Source of the DNA: Gonatopus flavifemur | Taxonomy: Eukaryota; Arthropoda; Insecta; Hymenoptera; Dryinidae | Direction: 5' to 3' | DNA: 64,000 nucleotides | Assembly: GCA_018340375.1 (NCBI GenBank) | Contig: JAFFJZ010000001.1 | Location: forward strand, 68,192,001-68,256,000 | In this document: positions 39,865 to 51,685 of the stretch, in pieces | Layout of the letters: the number at the start of each line of letters is the position of its first letter | Numbering within the stretch: position 1 is the stretch's first letter | The notes under the pieces: model-generated | What the model saw: the letters and a program-made list of their open reading frames with translations, nothing else | Database searches by the model: none | What the model was told of the DNA's origin: nothing | Position numbers and translations under genes: made by a program

Positions 39865-40272
39865 ATGTATACATGTATATATACAGAAATAGGGATTATC
39901 AATCTAATACCGTTAAAACGACTTTCCATGTACAATATTAAACAGCTTTCACATGGTTTAGATTGCGATCATTCAAAGTGTCGATGTTCTGAAAACACGC
40001 AACCGTCGTCGGTAACTCGCCTCGTTGTTGAGTACAAGTTACACGTGAACGTTAACAAGGGCATGTTGTTTCGAACACGAATTAATAGGGGAAACATATC
40101 GAATTGGGGAATTTTTAACCGTGTCACGGAATTTCTTCTTCACCGTGGGGTAACTTGTATGTTCAAGTTGTACCTCTTACGAGAAATTGACATAATTTTC
40201 AACAGTCAAGGTACGCTCAACGGGGCGCACCCTTTGGTCAATTTTCAAAATCGAAAAAAGTCGTTTCTGTGA
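39865..40272 (+). other. Unassigned 135-codon open frame inside the large intron
   Basis: Open frame starting MYTCIYTEIGIINLIP and ending NFQNRKKSFL. I recognise no domain. There is a Cys/His cluster (CDHSKCRC near residue 34). Local G+C is higher than in the surrounding intron. No promoter, splice or poly(A) context is evident. It is either a chance frame, a decayed insertion or a conserved non-coding block. Confidence 0.2.
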
Positions 40273-41599
40273 GTGTCTATTTAGCAATGAGCACCTTTCG
40301 GAACAATGAATCAAAAAACAAAACTTGTTGTCGATTAATCATCGTGTATTTTATACGTGAGAGATATCAAAAAGTGTAACAAAAGGATATGAAATCTCTC
40401 GTTTTCAATTGTTCATTCAACGGTATTGTTTCGCCGTTGCTATGTTTGTACGTTTGCCTGTACATCAGTCGAAGTCGACTTCGAATCAACTGTGAACCAA
40501 GAGAATGACCTATGGTTGAAATCCTGCGAAACTCTTTGATAAATGATTGCGCGTACGGACTCTCCTGTGTCCCTTGTGTTGGTTTAGATGTCGAGTATTT
40601 CATGTCTTATTCATTTCCTTCATAATATACATCGTCTGTTTTTTTTCCTCCAATTATTCTCCAAGATAGCGAGTATCGATCTTTTCGAGTTGAAGATTGA
40701 TTGATATCAAGTAAAATAAGTACAGCGGATAGAAAGTGAATTATTCATACACAGGTTGTTCCTTACTCGCAATCATTTTGATGTAATTTTTGCAAGCTAA
40801 AATTTATATGAATTCAAAACTAAATCAGTTGCATGGAGTACAATATGTACTGGACATAGTATTTTCCCATTAAAACAATTTGATATGAAACTCTATTGTA
40901 TTTCATTTCATTCCACGGTATTCTTTGAAAACGAACGAATACATTATACATTCCAATCCCAACAACGTTGCATTACTTCTTCTCTCCTTGAAATCGATCT
41001 ATGAATCATTGAAAACAGCTGCAAATACTATTTCGAACCTATATACATCATGATTTATTCATTCCGTTACACAGCACATCATAGCAATAAATCCTAAAAC
41101 AACCCCATCACAGGGTAATTTATTTATCCAATCGGTTTATCCACCACCAACTCCGCAACGAGTATAAGTTGTTGCACGAGTGAAAGACAAAACCTTAGGT
41201 AATGTCTTTCACTCTTTCGTGATATTCCCTTTGGATACATCGGTAATTCCTACACGCTTTGAGTGTACGTGAATTTGCGCGTCGTCTATTTTCCCGATGC
41301 GCCGCCGCAGCGCACACCTTCATTTCTTTCTTTTACAACTTATTACAACTATACGAGCAAGCGCATTTCCTTGTATCGTCTGGTTGGTATTGGTCGATGA
41401 GATGAGGAGCAACGATCATGAAGAGATGGAAGAAGGAAAAAAAGAAAAAGGAGACGAAGAGGATGGGAATAAGGATGGGAGGGTCATCGACTTTCTCAAC
41501 TGAGTGACGCAACACATACACCACGTGTCCTCGTGAATAGCTTTGAAACGATATATTTGCTGCCTTGATTCAACAAGGATAGCCCTTGATGAGCACTTT

Positions 41600-41650
41600 T
41601 TTCCTTCCTTCCTTCCTTCCTTCCTTCCTTCCTTCCTTCCTTCCTTCCTC
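41600..41650. repeat. CCTT microsatellite
   Basis: About twelve units of TTCC, then CTCCTTCC variants to about 41666. Confidence 0.95.
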
Positions 41651-41984
41651 CTTCCTCCTTCCCCTCTTTTAGACTCGAGGTGAATGTACCAGTTATCAAT
41701 ATTTTACCCTCATTATGGGAATTAATATCATTAAAACACAAAACATTCCACAACAAATTGCGTTGTTGTGAACTTCACTGAGAAAAGAAAAAGAATATAT
41801 ATGTATGCATCTTCTGTAGAATATTGAAAGAAGAGAGAGAGAGAGAGAATGGAATTATCTTCAACGCGAACTTTAATTACTAAATACATTCGAGTACGAA
41901 GACTTGGTGTACGAGGTGTTGATAATTAGTATATTTACGAGCTCATTATGCTAATTTTGTCACGTTATGTGTTTGTTAACTGTA

Positions 41985-42148
41985 CACTGCAAACAATCTT
42001 CACCGGAAAATTCCAGTATATTTGCAGAATTATTTCACCACATTCATAGGAATTTTCACTGCAAAAATTGGAAGGTTGCGGTACCAGCATTCGTGAAATT
42101 TCAGTAGCATCATGACGCCGTGAATTTCCAGGTTTTTTTTTTACAGTG
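41985..42148. mobile_element. Small TIR element, 164 bp, TA target duplication
   Basis: Starts CACTGCAAACAATCTTCAC and ends GGTTTTTTTTTTACAGTG, TA on each side (41983-41984, 42149-42150). Inner GGAAAATTCC and GTGAATTTCC words are opposed. Confidence 0.68.
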
Positions 42149-44021
42149 TAAAGTAAGAAAACGGAGATAAACAATTCGTGGAAGATTCCTTCACAAACTC
42201 TGTGTTATACGGGATAGAGTTCGATTCTTATTTGTTTTTTTCTTCTCACATGAACATAAAAATGTGTGTGTGTGTGTGTTTTTTTTTTCAGTATTTTTAA
42301 CACATACGAACATTCGTTAGAATTAAAAATGAAATAATCAGAAAACAAGGAAAAATCTGGACTAAGGTTGATACAGAACAAAAATAAAAGTAAAACAAAA
42401 AATTGTCGTAGTTGTGTGCGCGGTATTAAATTGCACGTCGCGTACAAATGTCATTCGTTGAATGATGAAACCGATTGCGATGGGATTGAAGAGGACAAAG
42501 TGTAACACCATTTTCATGTTTCCGACTGGTCAGAGATTGCTACAGGCGATGAAAGTATCTGATTCATTCCGGGTTATTTTTTGTTTTGTTTTTGTTGGAA
42601 AGTTTGTTAAAACAAAACGAGAGACGAAAGTTTTAATCGAGTAAATTATAATTGGTTCATACTTGACGGATGTATTTTTGAATCTGTTTTGAAACATTTG
42701 AACAATCGTTTGTATTACTTACGGCAAGCTTTGAGTTGATTGCGCGATAAATACGCCTTTTTCCGCATTGAAGACAAAATGTAGGTACATAGATTGAACA
42801 TGTGAAATTATTTGAATATGCAATAGAATTAATTTTCTAGAATTCAATAGAATAAGGTTTCGAGGTTCAAGATGTCAAGAGAATATCCAGAGAATATCGA
42901 GAATATCGAGAATATCTCGGTAATTCCGTGAAAAAGCATGCTTAACGTTCAGCATCATTATTTATAGGTAAAGATACCTGTGCATGGTTTCCACGTTTTT
43001 CTCCGAAGACTACTATTAAACAAGAGAACTCGCATTTCAATTTATGAAATGAGTAATTTCATTTTCCCGAAGTCGCTAAAAGAAAAAAAAACAACAATTG
43101 CTTGCAACCCCTCGTCGAATTTCAGATATTAATTTGTCGTGATAAATTTTTCATGAATGTTGTACCGAAAACTACAAAGAACTCTGAATCCTTAAGCCAT
43201 GACCTAGTTTGTTGACGATGACGTGGAGAGAATATTGTACTGCGTGCGATATAGCAATGCATAATTAATGCAACACACCCTCAAGAATCTGTAGCGAAAC
43301 CGCTTTTGTACGATCGTATATCCAAGATACCGTATATCCGTTCGTCTTATTCTACCTTCCCGAGTACCTAGAATCAAATTCATAATGTATCACTGTAATC
43401 TCGCAAATGACATATTTTCGCTTCTTGATTTTACTTTATTACCATATTTGTTTCTTTCATTTGTTCGCATGGTAAAAATTGAAAACAAAATCCAAACTCT
43501 ATCAAGAAAATCCATCTATTTCATCTTGTAGTTTCGATAACACTGGAATTAGTAGAATGAACAAATTCTCTTGATTCATTTCCTCTTTCTCGCCCTCCTT
43601 CCCTCCCTGAAATACATGAAAAATCACTTCCCTAGATTAAAACTTCAAAAAACGTACAATGGTTGGAAACAAAAAAGTTTGCCTGTATCACGAATAAAAA
43701 CGAATTGCCACCTCGCATCGCTGATATACAAATTTCATGTATCCGGGCCCTGAGATCACAGCCAATGAAGTTCAATACTTCTGGTTTTTTTTTTTGTTTC
43801 TTTCAAACTTTCGTACCGTGATTCCAAAAAGGTTGATACGAACGAGGAGAAATATTTGAATTTATATGAAAACAAGCATGGCGTCGTGAAATGACCTTGA
43901 GAAGTTGGATCTCAAAACTTATATCGTTCGTGTTTTTTCTTTTCCTTCTCCTACTTCTTCATGTCGGATGGATCGATATGCAGATAAACACGCAATGCAT
44001 TCGATATACCGTGAAAAGCGC

Positions 44022-44041
44022 GGGGCGGGGGGGGGGGGGGA
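44022..44041. repeat. G-rich run
   Basis: GGGGC followed by a run of about fourteen G bases; potential G-quadruplex on the + strand. Confidence 0.85.
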
Positions 44042-44929
44042 GGGAAAGAGAGAGAATGATAATGACGATGAAGAAGAAGAATGAATCCGTGATGAGAAGT
44101 GGGGATTATAATGGAGACGCTACCAAGACCTACGACCTTCAAGAAGTATCGATTATAATCTTGACTAAACTCAATGTCGAATCCAAATAAAGCAATCACC
44201 TAATTCAATTCGAATTGACAAATATGCATAATATTATTGCAGATATTCATACATTTTTCGAATACCGAGAGGAATTTATTAGTTTCATACTATGAAAATA
44301 ATACGTGGGTCTTCCTTTTCCATTAACGAAACAAGAGAAACCGAGAGGATTTTAGTTCTCCGGCTAACTCGAAAACTTTTCACTCCGCAGACACATAAAT
44401 TTTTTTCCCTCCACAACCCTATCCTCACTCTCTCAACCCGTCTCCTCTTCACGAGGGAAGAGGAGTTTTCGCGTTTAAATGAATTGGCTGGAATTGGGAG
44501 ATAGTTACATGGGACTGCTGTACAAGTTTTAAATCTGTTCCCTTCCTCTTGATAAAACTCTCCATGCTTTCGTTCTTTGTCATCTTTTTCTTTATGGTTT
44601 TAATTTGAAATGATTTCCATCATGATGAATGATTAATATCCGAGAGATTTGAAGATCTTTTGACTGGAGAAAAAAAACTCCGGGAAATCGTCTCAAGGGT
44701 GAGAATTGAAAAATGAACGCTCTGAGGAGTGATTGTGAAATTTTAACCTAAAACGTGGTGGCTGCAGAGGTTCTCCATCATGTGTTATACTTTTCGTTCA
44801 CTTTTCGGTGGATTCAACATCCGCGAAGCAGAACAGTTGAGAAATCCTCAATTTGTAATGGAAACTTCCCTAGATTTTCACATTGTGTTTTTTCTCTCGA
44901 ATCGGATTATTATACATAATAAAGCAAAT

Positions 44930-45145
44930 CTTTCTGCTGACCTATCTAAAAATTCGCTACCACAGCTAACTGGATTGCTGAGACAGCAACGTGATTCATT
45001 GAAACAGCAATTTTCTTGCTGGACCAAACTTTACTACCACAGCTAAGAAATCACTGTCGTATACATAGCACAAAATTGAATGCTCCAGCAAAAGGTTCCC
45101 AGCAAAAACAGGTTTTCCTGTCATAGGGAGTTTTATTTTTCCGTG
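44930..45145. mobile_element. Diverged relative of the 4826-type element
   Basis: Shares CCAGCAAAAGG.TCCCAGCAAAA, CCACAGCTAA and GCTG..ACAGCAA words in the same order as 4826-5206, and ends TTATTTTTCCGTG. The left end is not clear, so the start is approximate. Confidence 0.6.
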
Positions 45146-46940
45146 AAAGTTTTTTATAACCAAAAATCGAATCGTGATGTGTTTAGAATCCAAGTTGATG
45201 ATTAATTGAGAAGAAAAACTGCAGATCCGGAAGATGCGAGTGCATGTATGAGCCGCAAGTGTCAAATTTTTGGTTAGTTAAGCGTTACAAAACTCCTGAA
45301 TGACTAGACTATTCCTACCGGGGCGGGCACGCACGCACTCCCTGACCCACTATTCGAGAGGAACCTCGATTAACATCTTTGTCGTTTCGGATTCAACTTG
45401 AGAAACAAGAGAAAACAAAAATAAATGAGAGGGTAAGAATCGAAGGCAAGGTGTCTCAATCATACGCTCATTTGGCCAGAACAGGTGCAACTGATTCTAC
45501 TCAATGTGTTCTGACATGTGCACCTTTTGTACTTATGTTTCACTAATAATCGACACCAAAGCTGGTCAATGTATACGGAATAAATGTGAACAAAAAATTA
45601 TATTTTCCAAATAAATTTTTGTACATTAGAAATATGAATGATTATCAAGTGATATTTACAGAATTGAAGACAAAATCTGCTTCGCGTAACCAGGCGACGT
45701 AGTTATTTTTGGGTTTAACTATTCTATCCAGGTGTCACAACCAGATTCACGTGATTTTGTCTTGGTTTCCTAGTCATCGTAACCAGATTTCTGGTCACTG
45801 CAACCGTAAGTCCTTAATTCTGCAAGGAGTTTGTTGTGGATTCAATACCGACAATCCTTTTTCTCATTCAGGGAATAACAAGATTTTGTAATCTAATGAA
45901 AAACAATAATGATATTTATACGAATATCGTTCTAATCGCGTTTTAACGACATCGTGATGAATTTTGATGAATTTTGTTCTTTCGAGAAACGAGATGACGT
46001 TTGAATTTACATTACGATAAATGATGTGACGTAACATAACACTTATTATCTCAATACTCAATCATTATTCATAATGTACGATTGTTTCTCTATTATCATG
46101 TGATATTATATTGAGTTACGAAGAACATTTGATTGAAAAGGGACAAAAAATTGTCTCATTGTAATGAGATTTTCAGTTGAACAATCGGATCTCACATTTT
46201 TTCAAAATTTTATTATTCATGAGAATTGATATTCCAACGATGCAATTCTTTTTTCTCGTTGAAATTCCGATCTTCACTGTTTATTCTTGAATATCAATGG
46301 CTTTTCAATTACATATCTCTTTTTTTTCCCCCAAGATTTTTCACATCTCTCTTGAAATAATCGTGAACATAAAACCCCAGAGACTGTCGAAGCGGAAGCA
46401 ATAATGTTGCGTCAATATTCTGCAGATCTAAAGAGACATTATATTTCCAGTTCACCTCTTTGGGAAAACGGGTGTAAGTAAATCGAAGTGAAATGAAGTA
46501 ATTCGTTTCCAAATCATTTCCATTTCTCATATAAAAAGTTATTTTATGATTGCCAATTTTCTGGTAGTTTATCGAAATTCTCCGTAGGATACGGTTCATA
46601 ATAGGATGATGATTAGTCGAATTGTTTTCCCGATTTTTCTTTAAATCGTTAGAATCTGTACAAAATATAGATTTGATGAATATAAGAAAATATGTGTCGT
46701 ATAACGAGGATTGATCGAGGATAAATAAATGTCCTTCTTTTTCCTGGTGAACATATATCACATGTTCATAATCTCCAGTCCCCCTACTTTTTATTACACC
46801 CCTTCAAAACGAGTTTGGCACGCTTTACAAAATGCTTTACTTTACTCATCTTTGTCGATGAAGGCTTTCTTCTTCTTTTTCCTTGTCTGATATAGTCGGT
46901 GCTAAAAAGCGCAGGTGAAGCTGGCAGACGACTGGTTGCC

Positions 46941-47006
46941 TCTACCTACCTACCTACCTACCTACCTATCTACCTACCTACCTACCTACCTACCTACCTA
47001 CCTACC
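46941..47006. repeat. CTAC tetranucleotide array
   Basis: About sixteen units with one CTAT interruption, 500 bp upstream of the candidate promoter. Confidence 0.95.
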
Positions 47007-47048
47007 GTCTGCTCTACTACTCTCCACTTATTCTTATTCTTTACCTTC

Positions 47049-47072
47049 CTCTTCTTCTTCTTCTTCTTCTTC
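47049..47072. repeat. TTC microsatellite
   Basis: Run of CTT/TTC units downstream of the CTAC array. Confidence 0.9.
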
Positions 47073-47395
47073 ATCATCTTCATGCATGTGCATAAGTTCC
47101 CTTGCATGTGCGAAGACCACGTTTGTCAGTGTTCAAACCAAACGAATGGCTTGCTTGCGCCTGTATTGCAGTTCATAAGCAGCACTAAGGCAGGGGCGCG
47201 TGTTGCTTCAGTCGAGTTTGCCCCTCTTCCACATATGCACACACGTTTATCCAAAGACTATACGTACTCATATTGAGGTAGGGAACACGGACACAGCGTT
47301 CGGGCAACAACTGCTCGCTAACAACGGTGGATGCTATGCACAGTAAAGAAGTACGGTGTACAGAATATGGCGTAGTAGTCCCTTGCGTTATGGTA

Positions 47396-47462
47396 GTTTG
47401 GTAGTAGTAGAAGAAGTAGTAGTAGTAGTACTAGTAGTAGTAGTAGTGGTAGTAGAAGTAGT
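47396..47462. repeat. GTA trinucleotide array
   Basis: About twenty GTA units with GAA and GTG variants, ending about 45 bp before the candidate TATA box. Confidence 0.92.
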
Positions 47463-47504
47463 AATATAATCCGTTGTGAGGTTGTGTAAATGTATAAGGG
47501 GGGC

Positions 47505-47540
47505 CGGCTTTATACAGAGAGAGGCCCAGGGGCATCAGTC
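47505..47540 (+). promoter_or_regulatory. Candidate core promoter (TATA plus initiator) in the 19.6 kb intron
   Basis: TTTATA at 47509-47514 is followed by an arthropod-type initiator TCAGT at 47535-47539. The A of the initiator lies about 28 bp after the first T of the TATA box, a normal spacing. The surrounding 100 bp is richer in G and C than the intron (ggggggccggc, gcgaggcgcgtcaccgcgag). A second TCAGT is at 47570. Downstream lies a leader-like stretch ending at a splice donor (47992). This is a sequence-only prediction. Confidence 0.45.
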
Positions 47541-47991
47541 AAGCGAGGCGCGTCACCGCGAGTGTATCGTCAGTTTAAGCTCAGAGTTAAACACGTAAAT
47601 TATATTTCCGGTTAATGGAGAACTCAAAACAAGCAAAAGTAGGAGAAGGAACCTTTTCTCTTTCCTATTCGCGTATCATATTTATGTATCGAAAGTGTCC
47701 TTGATTTGATAAGCGAGCGGTGGAGCATGTGTCGATGTGTTGTATATGTACGTAATAGTGTCTCTGTGGGTGTTTAGTGGATCCGCGTGTGAGTAATTAT
47801 ATATACACCGAGTCGTAGTGTTTCAATGTAAGATTGTGAGAGTGAGCGAGTAAAATGCAACTCGATAACAAGGGGAAACTGCAACAACAATACATGAGTG
47901 GCAATTGTGGTAGTGGTGAAAGAAGTCATGTTTAGCAGTAGATTCGAACTGCTACCTTCTGACGCTTTCAGCAGCTATCTCTTCTTATCAG
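47537..47991 (+). other. Candidate alternative first exon (mostly 5' leader)
   Basis: About 455 nt from the predicted start site to the donor gtgcgtcag at 47992. It holds several upstream ATGs, including small frames at 47615-47704 (29 codons) and 47855-47935 (26 codons, with a good insect start context taaaATG). The last ATG before the donor, at 47928, stays open to the splice site. Many upstream ATGs suit a regulated leader, or a leader whose coding start lies in a later exon. It could also be the first exon of an unrelated nested transcript. Confidence 0.4.
47928..47991 (+). CDS. Possible alternative N-terminus of lilli (21 codons)
   Basis: ATG at 47928 opens MFSSRFELLP..AFSSYLFLS and leaves one base (G) at the donor. 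Phase 1 is what the exon at 54912 accepts; the join would read SERERHSSNRLSA. The product would lack the N-terminal homology domain and the ELL-binding segment. The start overlaps the end of an upstream frame (47855-47935) by 8 nt, so translation would need leaky scanning. A phase match has about a one-in-three chance of arising by accident, so the call is tentative. Confidence 0.33.
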
Positions 47992-48546
47992 GTGCGTCAG
48001 TGATAATTGTGACAGGGAGTATAATGGCTCGTGCTGCTCTTTCTCCTGTCTGATCTTGTACACGCGTTCTTTTTCTTTCGTCTCGCCGAACCGGTTATGA
48101 GAGGTGTTATATTTTGATTATGCAGTCGCGTTAATATCTCATTGATCCTCTCGGTGAATGGATGGATATATAACGATACGCAAATAGCTTTAGACCGGCC
48201 TTGTTTTGAAATACTTTTCTCATATTTTGATATAGCCTGATTGACTTTTTTATGATTTACACATTTTTATTTGATATCAAGGTCATATAAAGCACAAGGA
48301 ATGATGTATTGTCAAATTCTTAGTTCATTAGAGAATTTTAGAATGATATACTTCATTGTCACCAGAACTTTCCGCCACGAAAGAACCTGAATATTCATTT
48401 GTGTTAGAAATGGGCAATCTGAAGAGAACAAATTCCTTTTTAATACAATTTTTATCGAATTTCAATCGAAATTATATAGAAATTTGTTTGTCAGTTCCCT
48501 CATCTCAAATTTATCTTATCATCAAGAACAATGCAGTGGACCGGCA

Positions 48547-48794
48547 CACGGAAAGAAAAAAGGTTATCAATACTTGATCAACATTTATTAACATTTAGAA
48601 AAATGACTGTCAGTTTAGAAAAAAAGAGCACCGCTGAAAAATCTTTGTGGTAAGGTTATCAAAAATTCGTAGTTAAAATACTAAACGTTGATGGTTTTGT
48701 TGTTATTGTTTACAGTGAATTTATCAACTTTTGATGAATCCACTACGAAAAGTCAGTCATTTTTCTAAATAATCATAACCTCTGTCTTTCCGTG
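48547..48794. mobile_element. TIR element, 248 bp, CA target duplication
   Basis: Starts CACGGAAAGAAAAAAGGTTA and ends ATAACCTCTGTCTTTCCGTG, CA on both sides (48545-48546, 48795-48796). Further in, AAAAATGACTGTCA and GTCAGTCATTTTTC are also opposed. Confidence 0.8.
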
Positions 48795-50413
48795 CACTAA
48801 ATATTTGTTAATTGTTGAATTAATTAATTCAAACGTATCTTGGTACAGCGTACAATAAGACGAGCAGCGTGGTTGCCGCATCATTTGCATCAAGTAACAG
48901 GATAACCCTTCATATTAGGCACAGATTATTATTCTCTCGCTCTATCACTGATACTCATTATACATTTACGATCCTTCAACGGATTCAAGTCATAAATTTT
49001 GTCACAAATTGTTGTACGTATGATGCCATTGCATTCTTCAAGCCAAGCGCTAGTGGTTCATTAGATTTTCAATGTTTTTAATATTTATACAGCAAACCTT
49101 TTACCGCAGAAGCTGTGTTCCCTCCGGGGACAACAATTTTCATCAGCAGTTCACATATTAGTAAAGCGATTATCATTTTTCCTTTGCGGATAACCACGTG
49201 TTCTCATTCGATATTCGAGGATAAAATGTCTTCTTGATGCACTTGGAATAAGCTTGTTTTTTTTCATTGTACAGAGGAAGTTGAAGAAGTACCCGAATGA
49301 AGTGAATATCATTAATGTATAGATCAGACACGATTGCCCAACAATCACGGATTTACGGATTTTCATTTTATTCTGTTTCTACTTGGTGAATTCTCATTTT
49401 CTCAATCTCATTTCATCTGAAGTTTTCCTCCACCTGGATTTTATGACATTCCATCTGATTTGCATAATGTGTACACATCTCTCTCACCTGTGATGACAAA
49501 CTCCATTCGGTTATTTCAAGGTTATTCCCCCTTCGTAAAGCTGCACTCATTTCAAGAATATGAGGGTGAACATCTGTATTCCGAGGGAAGAGAAAATTTT
49601 CCTTCTGTCGAGGGGTTTCATTGACATCATATTTTTTTACATTATACACGAACATGAATCTACAAAAATGTATCTCGTTAACTTTCAAATGCTATCGAAT
49701 TTCAATATTTACTAGTATATTGAATTACAGAAATTAACCACTTTATTTGATTCATTCCGAAAGAATATTTTAGGAACTCACGAGTGGAAATATTGATAAA
49801 AATCAGTGTTTTTCTGGAGAGATTGAACTTTGTCTCTAAAATAGAAACAATGAAAATATCTTTGTTTCATTCAAGGATAAAACGAAATGTGTCATAACGA
49901 TGATGCAGAGATCTATTCGCTGCTTATCATTGCTGTTGCGGCATTGTTTCTCAACTGAATCGAAACAGTGAAGTTCTGTTAGGTTTCTAGTGATGTGACT
50001 GCCAATGTTTGGGACGGTAAATTTTCCCCTGTGAAATCAAAAAGCAGTTTTTCTTTAAATTATGAAGCATTGTGCACACTGGAAGAAGAAAAAGGAAAGA
50101 GCACTCAACTGCGCGAGACATATATGGATACGTTCAAACAAATCAATCACTGATTCGAATCCAATAGGTCGTTGTTTCAACTCTGCATAGTTCACTCAAC
50201 TACGGATTCCAATGGATTCAGTGGCGAATTCTATCTGAATGTATCCAACTGTTTCGTGTATTGTTAAATGTACTTTCCTTCCTTTTAGTTTATATATTGC
50301 ATCGTCAAAGGATATAGTATACATATAGTACAGAATCAGTGGCCAAACCAAAAGGAACCAAAAGAAGAAAATAGCTTTATCAAATTGATTAAACCCAAGA
50401 GTATTTTTCTCAA

Positions 50414-51031
50414 CCCATGCAGAAAATGCCGACTTCCAACCAACCATAACAATCGAAACAGTACTGGTACAATACTGATTACCAGGGTTGGTTGCCAACG
50501 TTGTAACGTGGTTGAAGTAACAACCAGTACAATGTTGTTGTAACGCCGATAGTCAATGCTTTAAAACTCGTTCAACGTTGTCCATTATGTGTGGTTTAAT
50601 ACGGCAAAATTTTGAAGAAATTATTATTCATGTTCTCGAATTGACTTCTTCACATGTTTTCGGATTATTCATTCGTTTAAAGAAACGATTCAAACTTCAG
50701 CAACATACGAACAGATGTGTTATATTTCTTACTTTCGATATAACCATGGACATTAGCTGAAAATATATAATTATTTTCATTAGCTACGTACAAAGGCTTA
50801 AATGAATTACCATCACCGGTTGAAAATCAATTGTCAATGTTGGTATACACAATGAAAAACCAGTACTGATTCAGGGTTGTTGTTAACGTTGACCCAGTAT
50901 TGGTGAACAACACCGTACCAGTGTCGATCAGCGTTATCATTCCGGGTTTATTCCAACGTTGTTTGCCAACAGTTGGCAGTTGGCGAATAACGTTATTCCA
51001 GTACTGGGTCGTTTGTCAATCTCTGCATGGG
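50414..51031. mobile_element. 618-bp element with CCCATGCAGA ends
   Basis: Exact 10-bp inverted ends, CCCATGCAGA and TCTGCATGGG. The interior is rich in scattered ACCAGTACTG, CAACGTTG and CAGGGTTGTTG words in both orientations, giving an overall diverged palindrome. No target duplication could be fixed and no coding frame is convincing. Confidence 0.6.
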
Positions 51032-51658
51032 AAATCATTTCTTTCTCCACATCGAAATATAACATAAAATCTGTACACAGGTTTTTCTTTCTCTTGGGAT
51101 TATTTTCTTCTCACGTTGAGAAATTTCATCTAAATTTCCATTCCACAGCGTTTCAGTGACATTGATAAATCATCATCGGAACATTGGAAACGCGTCCTTG
51201 AGACTAACTGCACATGATGTAGATAAGCTTTCATCGGCAATAATAATGTTCGTCACTGAGTACCTGTCGACATTGTCAGCGATGAAAAAAGATTATCTAA
51301 AAGGTATCATTTTTGTGGATAATTGATTTCCCAATGACACCATGGTTGATATATTATTAACCTCCGCTGTTGGCGGTAGAGAACAAGACATAACTTGAAT
51401 TTTCATCAGCACGTCTATTAATAGGATTAAAAATTATTACAAGTGTACAAAGAATTATAGTAAGTTGATATGCAAAGGAAATAATGGGCAACCGAGAATA
51501 GAAGGAGTGAGAGGAGAGAAAAAGAGGAAGAGAAAAACTACCCAACACGTTTTGAATCAAGAAGAAACCTTAGTCATATCCTATAGTTCGAATGTATAGT
51601 TTCCGGTGCCGATTTCCGGCGATGCCAAAGTCCCTCTCCCTTGTCAGGAGACGTATGG

Positions 51659-51685
51659 TGTATATATATATATATATATATATAT
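51659..51685. repeat. TA dinucleotide run
   Basis: Uninterrupted TA run. Similar short TA runs occur near 812, 10829, 14460, 37895, 53849 and 56830. Confidence 0.9.

Noticed and set aside
41496..41756. Minus-strand frame with EGRKEGRKEGRKE repeat
   Set aside because: It is the CCTT microsatellite read in frame.
46309..46761. 150-codon minus-strand frame
   Set aside because: No domain and no promoter or splice context; it fits a chance frame in a large AT-rich window.
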